From an uncultured Clostridia bacterium (GTDB lineage: Bacteria > Bacillota > Clostridia > Oscillospirales > Ruminococcaceae), in assembly GCA_947626755.1 (NCBI GenBank), contig CANQTP010000001.1, positions 80,656 to 144,655 of the forward strand: DNA of 64,000 bases, read 5' to 3'. The translations under genes were made by a program, and so were the position numbers. This document shows positions 1 to 7,364 of this stretch, piece by piece. Under the pieces are notes generated by a model that saw only the letters and a program-made list of their open reading frames with translations, did not search any database and had not been told where the DNA came from. Each line of letters starts with the position of its first letter. Position 1 is the first letter of the stretch.

Positions 1-810
1 GCGGGAGTGCTGGTGTTCTTTATTGTGCCGTTTTTTGTAATAATTTTCTACTCTATGGTGGATAATCCTATCAATAAGGAATTCGTTTTTCTGGATAATT
101 ACATAAGCGTTATGAAAAATACCGCTTTCAGGCGCGCGGCGCTGAATACCCTGACGTTTTCGGCAATATCCGTGCCGCTGGCGGTGGTGCTTTCAATGCT
201 TCTTGCAATGCTTCTGGACAGCAAGATCCCGTTTGTAAGTCAGTTCAGGACGAGTTTCCTCTGCCCCATGATGGTGCCTGTGGCGTCGATAGTCCTTATC
301 TGGCAGGTAATTTTCCACTACAACGGCGCGTTAAATGATTTCCTGTCAAATTTCGGGATTGAGAGGATCGACTGGCTCAAATCCACAAAAGGACAGATAG
401 TGATAGTCGTGCTGTTCCTGTGGAAAAACTTAGGATATAATATGATACTTTTCCTGTCGGCGTTAAACAATATCCCGAAGGATATTATCGAAGTTGCAAC
501 GCTGGAAGGCGCAGGAGGTTTCTACAAATTCTTCCGCATAAAGCTGCGGTATCTTTCGCCGACGATACTTTTTGTGGCAATACTTTCGCTGATAAATTCC
601 TTTAAGGTTTTCCGTGAAATTTATCTGCTGACGGGGGACTATCCCTTTGACAGCCTGTATATGTTACAGCATTTCATGAACAACACCTTCCGCAACATCG
701 ACTATCAGAAGCTTTCTTCGGCGGCTATACTGATGGCAATAGTTATGGTGATCATCATAGGCGCGCTGTTTATTGCCGAAAATAAATTCGGAGAGGACGT
801 GGAGGATTGA
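1..810 (+). CDS. Carbohydrate ABC transporter permease, MalF/UgpA-like (5' end outside window)
   Basis: Inner-membrane subunit of a sugar ABC importer. The open frame runs to the window edge without a stop, and family members carry a cytoplasmic N-terminus and an earlier start of the first membrane helix, so the true start lies upstream. The visible 269 codons show about six hydrophobic segments and the EAA loop near the C-terminal half (E-V-A-T-L-E-G-A-G-G, followed by a conserved F and I-x-L), which contacts the ATPase. It ends in the start codon of the next permease (4-bp TTGA overlap), so the two are translationally coupled and form a heterodimeric pore. No ATPase gene is visible in the window; such importers in Firmicutes often share a distant MsmX-type ATPase (family knowledge). 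The substrate cannot be read from the sequence. Confidence 0.93.
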   Translation, partial: AGVLVFFIVPFFVIIFYSMVDNPINKEFVFLDNYISVMKNTAFRRAALNTLTFSAISVPLAVVLSMLLAMLLDSKIPFVSQFRTSFLCPMMVPVASIVLIWQVIFHYNGALNDFLSNFGIERIDWLKSTKGQIVIVVLFLWKNLGYNMILFLSALNNIPKDIIEVATLEGAGGFYKFFRIKLRYLSPTILFVAILSLINSFKVFREIYLLTGDYPFDSLYMLQHFMNNTFRNIDYQKLSSAAILMAIVMVIIIGALFIAENKFGEDVED

Positions 811-1775
811 GCGAATCGGTAAACATTATCTCTGAAACGGAGACCGCACTCCCGAGATCAAAGCCGAAAGTTCCGCTGAAAGTGCGGCTTTCAAAGAAAA
901 AGCAAAAGCTGATAATGGCGATACTTACGCTGTTTGCGGCGGCATCGGCGGTAATATTCCTTCTGCCCACGGTGCTGACTATTGCAAATTCTTTCATGAG
1001 TGCATCGGAGATAAATGCAAATTACGGTCTTATCTTTGCCGAAAGCGAGGACGGCGGCAAGGAATATATCGCAGAAAAGATAAACCTGAAATTCATTCCC
1101 GATATGGTAAGTTTCAGTCAGTATTATACGGTGCTTTTCAAAAGCCCCGACTATCTGCTGAAATTCTGGAATTCGGTGATACTGGTAGTTCCGATAGTGA
1201 TATTCCAGCTTGTGACGGCTTCGCTGGCGGCGTATTCCTTCGCAAGGCTGAAAGGGCGACTAAAAGAAGTAATATTCTTCGTTTACATAGTGGTAATGCT
1301 CATGCCTTATCAGGTAACGCTTGTGCCGAACTATCTCATTTCCGATTGGTTAGGGATCCTCGACACACGGGCGGCAATAATACTTCCGGGAATTTTCACG
1401 CCCTTTGCGGTGTTCATTCTTTCAAAGATAATGCGGAGAATTCCCGTTTCGCTGATAGAAGCGGCGCAGCTTGACGGCGCGGGGGAACTTCAGATATTTG
1501 CACATATATGTATGCCGCTTTGCAAAAGTGCGCTTTTCTCGGTGGCGATACTGGTTTTCATAGACTACTGGAACATGGTGGAACAGCCGCTGGTTCTTCT
1601 TTCGGACACCAATTTATACCCGCTGTCGGTGTTCCTTTCTCAGATAAACAGCGGAGAAATAGGACTTGCTTTTGCAGTTGCGACAATTTACATGATACCA
1701 ACGCTGCTGATGTTCCTTTACGGTGAGGATTATCTTGTAGAGGGAATTGCTTACTCGGGCGGCATCAAGGGCTAA
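807..1775 (+). CDS. Carbohydrate ABC transporter permease, MalG/UgpE-like
   Basis: Second membrane subunit of the sugar importer, 322 aa. A cytoplasmic basic N-terminus (residues 15-33) precedes the first helix (about 36-60); a hydrophilic stretch of roughly 50 residues follows, longer than usual for MalG; then five more helices. The EAA loop is clear (E-A-A-Q-L-D-G-A-G-E, then F-A-H-I-C-M-P). The start is TTG at 807, overlapping the upstream stop; GAGAGG at 791 gives a normal ribosome-site spacing, while GGAGG at 801 is too close to serve. It is followed 22 bp later by the HlyD-like gene, so the locus continues as one operon. Confidence 0.93.
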   Translation: MSESVNIISETETALPRSKPKVPLKVRLSKKKQKLIMAILTLFAAASAVIFLLPTVLTIANSFMSASEINANYGLIFAESEDGGKEYIAEKINLKFIPDMVSFSQYYTVLFKSPDYLLKFWNSVILVVPIVIFQLVTASLAAYSFARLKGRLKEVIFFVYIVVMLMPYQVTLVPNYLISDWLGILDTRAAIILPGIFTPFAVFILSKIMRRIPVSLIEAAQLDGAGELQIFAHICMPLCKSALFSVAILVFIDYWNMVEQPLVLLSDTNLYPLSVFLSQINSGEIGLAFAVATIYMIPTLLMFLYGEDYLVEGIAYSGGIKG

Positions 1776-1797
1776 TTAATTTAAGGAGCGAACAGAT

Positions 1798-3795
1798 ATG
1801 AACAAGAAAAGAGAATGGGTGAAAAACGCGGCGATAATCTTCCTGATAATAATGCTGCTGCTGACGTTTTTCTCAAATACTATAATGAATTACTCACTGC
1901 CCGAAGTTTCCGCCCAGTATGTTTCAAGCGGAAATCTTTCCGAGCAGATACGCGGAAGCGGCACTATCGAAGCAAATCAGACCTATGAAGTGAAGATGGA
2001 CGAGACCCGCACGATTTCCGCAGTGGAAGTGAAAGTCGGTGACGAAGTCAAAAAAGATGATGTGCTTTTCAGACTTGAGGACAGCGACAGTGCGGAGCTT
2101 GACACTGCCGAAAAAAATCTCCGAAGCGCACAGAAAGCTTACAACGAAGCCCTGCTGACAGCGGGATTTGACTACAGCGCAGAGGAACTGGATATTCAGA
2201 TACAGGAAGAAAATATAGAAGATCTTAAAAACGATCTTAAAAATATTTCCGAGTATCAGGAAGCTTATGAAAAGGCAAAGGCAAAGACCGAAAAGATCGA
2301 AAAGGAAGTAAAAGATCTTGAACGGGAAAGTAAAGAGTATGATGACATTCTTGCCGCAATTGCCGCCGAGGATTACACCTCTCTGGGAGCAGAAAATTAT
2401 AAAAAGATAAAGAGCGCACAGACAAAACTTGAAAACGCCGAAAAGGATAAAACAAGAAGCGAAGAGACCATCAAGGAATATGAAGAAGAGATAGCCGCAG
2501 GCGGAGATCAGTCGGCAATAACTTCAAAGCACCGCGAGATCGAAGATAAGCAAAGCGAGATCAGCGGTATTGAGGATAAAATATCACGGCTTAAAGAAAA
2601 CGGATATGTTGAAGACTCCGAAGCAGGTGGTAAAAATACCGAAGAGGAAGAAGGTTCCGATGAATCGGCAAGCTCGGGAAAGCTTTCCTACAGCGCATAT
2701 GAGGAGCAGCTCAGCACTTTGGAAAGTTCTCTTGAAACAGCAAACCGTGAACTGAGATATTTGCAGGAAGATTACAGCGCGCTGCTTTCCAAATCAAGTA
2801 CATACAGTCAGACACAGCAGAAGCTTACCGCCGAAAAACAGCAGCTTGAAAGATTTACCAATACATACGACAACGCAAAGAAAGCACTTGACGATGCAAT
2901 TGCTTCTCTGAAACAGGGAGCAAAGTCGGGTTCGGGCGATCTGAGCGACAAGCTTGACGATGCAAAAGCACGTCTTGAAGAAGCTCAGGCGGAAGAAGCA
3001 GAAGCCAAGGAGAAAGCTTCCGTTTCGGAAGAAGAACAGCAGGACAAGATAAAAGAAGCGGAAAACAATCTTAAAAAAGCAAGAATTGCGCTTTCCAAGC
3101 AGAAGAGCGATGATGCCATCTCCGCAAGCAAGGACGAACTGAATATCAGCGATCTTGCGGCAGCGGTTGAAGATGCGGAAGCGGAAGTTGAAAAGTACAA
3201 GTCCAAATCGGTAGGCGCGGAGATAAAAGCAAAGGTTGGCGGAGTGATAACCGCACTGTCCGTTGTTGCAGGCGAGGACGCGGAAATGGGTTCAACAATT
3301 GCGACTATTGAAATGACAGAAAAGGGTTACACTCTTGAAATGCCCGTTACCATTGAGCAGTCGCGGAAAGTCAAGGTAGGCGATGAAGCGGAAATACAGT
3401 ATTTCTGGTACGGCGATGCAAAGGCTGTTCTCGAATCCATCAATCCCGACAAGACAAATCCCGCACAGACAAAGATACTTAAATTCTCCGTTACCGGCGA
3501 TGTTACTCCGGGGCAGACTTTGCAGCTTTCCATGGGTTCAAAGGGACAGCGTTATGACTACATAGTTCCCAACAGTTCGGTTAGAGAGGATTCAAACGGA
3601 AAGTTCGTGCTTGTGGTGACCGCAAAGAGCAGTCCTTTGGGAAACAGATATATTGCAGAACGTGTAGACGTTGATGTTCTTGCTTCTGACGATACGCAAT
3701 CGGCAGTTTCGGGCAGTTTCTTGGGCGGCGAGTTCATAATTTCCACATCCACAAAGCCTATCGAACCGGGTATGCAGGTCCGTCTTGTAGAATAA
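1798..3795 (+). CDS. HlyD/MacA-like membrane fusion (adaptor) protein
   Basis: 665 aa. One N-terminal membrane anchor (residues about 9-31) leads to an extracytoplasmic part. A first half-lipoyl/barrel segment (about 45-100) is followed by a very long coiled coil rich in E, K, A and Q (about 100-470), then the second lipoyl half (GAEIKAKVGGVITAL near 473) and a C-terminal beta-barrel. This is the hairpin design of HlyD/MacA adaptors. The coiled coil is unusually long and contains an acidic serine-rich break (about 275-300). AAGGAG at 1783 gives the start. It lies between sugar permeases and a MacB-like protein, so it may belong with the latter rather than with sugar uptake; Gram-positive MacA-like adaptors work with MacB-type exporters (family knowledge). 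The transported molecule is unknown. Confidence 0.85.
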   Translation: MNKKREWVKNAAIIFLIIMLLLTFFSNTIMNYSLPEVSAQYVSSGNLSEQIRGSGTIEANQTYEVKMDETRTISAVEVKVGDEVKKDDVLFRLEDSDSAELDTAEKNLRSAQKAYNEALLTAGFDYSAEELDIQIQEENIEDLKNDLKNISEYQEAYEKAKAKTEKIEKEVKDLERESKEYDDILAAIAAEDYTSLGAENYKKIKSAQTKLENAEKDKTRSEETIKEYEEEIAAGGDQSAITSKHREIEDKQSEISGIEDKISRLKENGYVEDSEAGGKNTEEEEGSDESASSGKLSYSAYEEQLSTLESSLETANRELRYLQEDYSALLSKSSTYSQTQQKLTAEKQQLERFTNTYDNAKKALDDAIASLKQGAKSGSGDLSDKLDDAKARLEEAQAEEAEAKEKASVSEEEQQDKIKEAENNLKKARIALSKQKSDDAISASKDELNISDLAAAVEDAEAEVEKYKSKSVGAEIKAKVGGVITALSVVAGEDAEMGSTIATIEMTEKGYTLEMPVTIEQSRKVKVGDEAEIQYFWYGDAKAVLESINPDKTNPAQTKILKFSVTGDVTPGQTLQLSMGSKGQRYDYIVPNSSVREDSNGKFVLVVTAKSSPLGNRYIAERVDVDVLASDDTQSAVSGSFLGGEFIISTSTKPIEPGMQVRLVE

Positions 3796-3807
3796 GGGGA
3801 ACATGAT

Positions 3808-4866
3808 ATGAAAGCTAAGCACATAGTTTTGCTTATACTGAACGCCGCTTCAATAGCGTTTCTGATATGCACTACTGTAATATCTGCCGTTCTTGCAGGT
3901 TCGCTGACGGATCAGCAGGTGACGGATCGTTGGGGAAACGGCGTGCGGTATTCGCAGGTAAGCGTTTTCACCGACTATGATAATGAAATGGTGATAGACG
4001 GCATTTTCATGACCCGCGTTAATGTTGAGAAAAAGCTTACGGAGAACTCCATTTCTTCCGAAAAGGAAGGCGCAAGAGTCTGGGCGGACGCATTTTCTTC
4101 CTATCAGACGTCTATGTCGGTAAGTTCCGACAGGGCAAGCGCGGAAGCTGCCGCAATTATCACAGGCGGAGATTTTTTTCTGTTCCACCCGCAGGACATG
4201 ATAAGCGGGTACTACTATTCCGAAGATGATACCATGTATGACAGGATCGTCATTGACGATGTTCTTTCGTGGCAGCTTTTCGGCGCATCGGACGTGGTGG
4301 GAATGCCCGTTACAATAAACGGGAAATATTTCTACGTTGCTGGCGTTTACAAGCGCAGCGAAAACAAGGACATTGAAAAAGTTTACGGCGAAAAGCCGAG
4401 ACTGTTCATGCCCTATCAGGGTTACTCGCTTATTTCGGACATAGGAGCGGAATTTTCCTGCTATGAAGCCTGTCTGCCCGACCCTGTAACGGGACTGGGC
4501 TTGCAGATAATTTCCGAGTCGGTAGGCGTGGGCGAGGAAAACCGCATAACGGTGGAAAATTCCGCAAGGTACGGCTTAAAAAATCGCTTCAAGCTTCTTG
4601 CGGACAACGGTATCCGCTCTGTTGTGGACAGACCGGTAGTCTACCCTTACTGGGAAAACGCCGCACGTATGACCGAGGACAGATCTGTTTCACTGCTTGT
4701 AATGCAGATCATCGGGCTTGTAATACCCGTACTTACCGTTTTTTACCTGTTCAGGCTGCTTATAAAGAGCCGCAGTAAGATATTTGAAAAGCTTCGGGGG
4801 AAAATTTCCGAAAGCGCAGAAAATATCCGCAGCAGGAGCCGCGAGCGGAAGAAAGCGGCTGTATGA
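3808..4866 (+). CDS. MacB-like periplasmic-core membrane protein
   Basis: 352 aa, starting 12 bp after the HlyD-like gene with GGGGAA as ribosome site. An N-terminal helix (about 6-30), an extracytoplasmic domain of about 260 residues and a C-terminal helix (about 300-322) with a basic tail (RSRSRERKK) are visible. The pattern GGDFFLFHP, then VIDDVLSWQLFGASDVVGMPV and a beta-rich segment resembles the MacB periplasmic core domain, in which a permease surveys substrates handed over by the MacA adaptor. Unlike true MacB it has no three-helix FtsX bundle and no ATPase domain, so on its own it cannot be a full transporter. It may be a reduced partner of the adjacent adaptor. Function is unproven. 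Confidence 0.6.
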   Translation: MKAKHIVLLILNAASIAFLICTTVISAVLAGSLTDQQVTDRWGNGVRYSQVSVFTDYDNEMVIDGIFMTRVNVEKKLTENSISSEKEGARVWADAFSSYQTSMSVSSDRASAEAAAIITGGDFFLFHPQDMISGYYYSEDDTMYDRIVIDDVLSWQLFGASDVVGMPVTINGKYFYVAGVYKRSENKDIEKVYGEKPRLFMPYQGYSLISDIGAEFSCYEACLPDPVTGLGLQIISESVGVGEENRITVENSARYGLKNRFKLLADNGIRSVVDRPVVYPYWENAARMTEDRSVSLLVMQIIGLVIPVLTVFYLFRLLIKSRSKIFEKLRGKISESAENIRSRSRERKKAAV

Positions 4867-4948
4867 AATTTTCTGTAAGAATTGCCGTGATTTTTCGTCT
4901 TATAAATTGGACGCTTTTGTCCGCAGCGAAAATAACGGAGGTTTTTCT

Positions 4949-7183
4949 ATGAAAATAGCAGCGGCGGTAATTCTTGCAATAGTAATGGCGGCGGGACTTT
5001 GCTCCTGTCGGAAAACGGAAAGCGGAAGTTTTCCCGAAAACGGCAGCGCAGTCAGCGAGGAAAAAGGCATTTCAAAAAGCAAAGACGAAAAGACCAAAAG
5101 CGGAGAGATCGCTTCAAAGGAGCATATTTTCTCCGCGGAAAGCATAAATATTTCGGGTGGAACGCAGTCCGTCAGCGGCGTTTTCTGTGACGGCGAAAAG
5201 ATCTGCGCCGCGGTGGACGGGAAAATTCTTACATATTCCCCCGAGGGCAAAATTGAAAGCACTATTGATATTCCCCTTGCGGAGGGGCAGCGTTTTCTTG
5301 AATTTGCGGCGGCTTGCGGGGACGGTTTCCTTACGGTGGAAAACTCTGAGGAGTTTCCGCTTATGGTGAAATATGACAGTGACGGCAATAAACTTTCCGA
5401 GACAAGCCTTGAAAATATCGTGAACGACACGGGGGAGCGGAATTTATACATAACTTCCGCGGCTGTTTCCGATGAGGGAACGTTGTTCCTGACACAATAC
5501 GGAGGGTTATATTTTGCAAATGATAAACTTTCGGGAAAAATTTCAGGTGGTGCGGACAGGTATTTTGAATGTGTAATAAAAACGGGAGACGGCAGGATCT
5601 TTGCGGAATATTCCGACCCGAGCGGGAACAGATCCCTTGCGGAAGTGGATCCTGCGGGAATGTTGTCAGAAGAATTTTCAATTGACGTTCCGGGAAAATT
5701 ATTAAGCGGCTTCGGGGAATACGATATGTTCGTCCTCGGAAGCACGAAAATTTTCGCTTACGATTTGGAAACGGGGGAAACTTCAACTTTCATTGACCTT
5801 TCCGCTTCGGGGATTGATGCGGAATCGGTTTCTGCGGAAAAGGGAATAGCAATTCTTCCCGATGGCAGGATAGTTCTCACGGTGAAAAACCTGCTTGACG
5901 GCGGTTTCTACTCGGAGTTAAGTCTTTCAATTTGTATACTATCAGTAATTTCTCCTGATGAAATTCCCGATAGGAATGTTGTGAAAATTTACGCGCTTGC
6001 TTTGAACAGTGATGTGAAACGGGCGATAACCGATTTCAACAAAAACAGCGGCGATTATTATATAGAACTGACGGATTTTTACGACGTTGGCGGCGATTAT
6101 GCGGACAAGCTTTCACGAATGAACAGTGAAATGACTTCGGGGAACATTCCCGACATTATCGCCTTAAGCGGCGCAATGCCCGTGGAAAGTTACATTTCAA
6201 AGGGTCTGCTTGCGGATCTTTACGACTTTATGGAAAATGACCCCGACTTCCGCAGAGAGGACTATTTGCAGAACATCTTCACCGCTTACGAGACTGACGG
6301 GAAACTTTATGAAGCCGTTCCGGGATTCAGCATAAACACGCTTGTGGGGAAAGCTTCAAAAGTCGGGGATTCCCAAGGCTGGACAATGGACGAGTTTATT
6401 GATTTTGCGGACAGAAACGCTTCGGACGGTTCGTGGCAGGGACTTTTTGAACCAACTTCCTGCTCAAAAATGAATATGCTTCTGACGTTCATGTCCTTTA
6501 ACTTCGGCAGCTACATGAATGAAAAAGCGGGGGAATGTTATTTTGACGGCGATGATTTTATAAAACTTCTGGAATTCTGCAATAGATTTCCCGAAAAGAC
6601 CGTAAGCAAGGACAAGATCGACTTTTCCGCCGAGCAGGACGCTTACCGCGAGGACAGAACTTTGCTTATGACGGCAACTGTCGGGAATTTCCGCGACATC
6701 AGGACTCTTGAACAGGTAAATTTCGGCGAAAGAGTGACTTTCAAAGGTTACCCCTGCGGCGGGAACGGTTCGTTTATCTCGGAGAACTTTTCCCTTGCGA
6801 TAACTTCCAAGGCGGCAGATCCCGAAGGCGCATGGGAATTTGTAAAATATTTCTGGTCTGACGAATACCAATCCGAGTACGTCGGGGCGCGGAGTTATGA
6901 TCTCCCCGTGAAAATTTCCGCTCTGGAACGCGCCGCGGCGAACGCAAAGACAAATTCGGGCAGGGAAGATCTATTCTCCGCCGCCGACCCAAACACCGAT
7001 GAGGACAACGCGCGAATGATGGATCTTATAAACTCTTTGACGGAAGTCCGCGCTTATAACAGTTACATTTACGACATAGCAAGGGAAGAAGCGGGAGCGT
7101 ACTTTTCCGGGCAAAAGCCCGCTGAGGAAGTTGCGGACATTATTCAAAATCGCGCTTCAAATTATATGGCAGAAGCAGGCTGA
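4949..7183 (+). CDS. Extracellular solute-binding lipoprotein with long N-terminal domain (paralogue 1)
   Basis: 744 aa. The start is the ATG at 4949, which has GGAGG at 4938 and opens a lipoprotein signal peptide ending in A-G-L-C-S-C; the reading frame is open further upstream but lacks a signal there. Residues about 50-345 form a beta-rich domain with repeated G-D-G/D-G-R-I turns, propeller-like in appearance. From about 345 (VVKIYALAL, IPDIIALSG, DYLQNIFTAYETDGKLY) the sequence is a family-1-type sugar-binding protein, ending with a typical C-terminal helix (IIQNRASNYMAE). Its length is about 300 residues above ordinary sugar-binding proteins. It should capture the ligand for the upstream permeases. 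The next gene is a close paralogue. Confidence 0.88.
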   Translation: MKIAAAVILAIVMAAGLCSCRKTESGSFPENGSAVSEEKGISKSKDEKTKSGEIASKEHIFSAESINISGGTQSVSGVFCDGEKICAAVDGKILTYSPEGKIESTIDIPLAEGQRFLEFAAACGDGFLTVENSEEFPLMVKYDSDGNKLSETSLENIVNDTGERNLYITSAAVSDEGTLFLTQYGGLYFANDKLSGKISGGADRYFECVIKTGDGRIFAEYSDPSGNRSLAEVDPAGMLSEEFSIDVPGKLLSGFGEYDMFVLGSTKIFAYDLETGETSTFIDLSASGIDAESVSAEKGIAILPDGRIVLTVKNLLDGGFYSELSLSICILSVISPDEIPDRNVVKIYALALNSDVKRAITDFNKNSGDYYIELTDFYDVGGDYADKLSRMNSEMTSGNIPDIIALSGAMPVESYISKGLLADLYDFMENDPDFRREDYLQNIFTAYETDGKLYEAVPGFSINTLVGKASKVGDSQGWTMDEFIDFADRNASDGSWQGLFEPTSCSKMNMLLTFMSFNFGSYMNEKAGECYFDGDDFIKLLEFCNRFPEKTVSKDKIDFSAEQDAYREDRTLLMTATVGNFRDIRTLEQVNFGERVTFKGYPCGGNGSFISENFSLAITSKAADPEGAWEFVKYFWSDEYQSEYVGARSYDLPVKISALERAAANAKTNSGREDLFSAADPNTDEDNARMMDLINSLTEVRAYNSYIYDIAREEAGAYFSGQKPAEEVADIIQNRASNYMAEAG

Positions 7184-7189
7184 TAAGGC

Positions 7190-7300
7190 GAATGCGTAAT
7201 TCGTAATGCGTAATGCGTAATTAGCAGGCTCAGCCTGCTCTCAACTCTCAACTCTTAACTCTCCACTCTCTGCTCTAAACTTTCAATTCTCAACCATTAA
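7190..7300 (+). repeat. Short tandem repeats GCGTAAT and CTCAACT around a small hairpin
   Basis: Directly after the first solute-binding gene come several copies of GCGTAAT or near variants (7190-7222), then a perfect hairpin AGCAGGC-TCA-GCCTGCT (7223-7239), then degenerate CTCAACT/CTTAACT units to about 7295. A second CTCAACT block stands at 62347-62386. These look like non-coding interspersed repeats. The hairpin may also end transcription weakly, although no T-run follows. Confidence 0.6.
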
Positions 7301-7304
7301 AAAC

Positions 7305-7333
7305 TTGACAAGCTTTAAATAATAGTTTATACT
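7305..7333 (+). promoter_or_regulatory. Sigma-A promoter of second solute-binding gene
   Basis: TTGACA (7305-7310), 17 nt, TATACT (7328-7333), with an additional TATAAT at 7335. It stands 32 nt before the start codon, so the second binding protein can be transcribed separately from the first. Confidence 0.75.
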
Positions 7334-7364
7334 ATATAATACAAAAGAAGGGAAGGTTATTTTA

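Noticed and set aside
4784..4948. Upstream extension of the first solute-binding protein
   Set aside because: It overlaps the preceding gene and would bury the lipoprotein signal; GGAGG supports the ATG at 4949.
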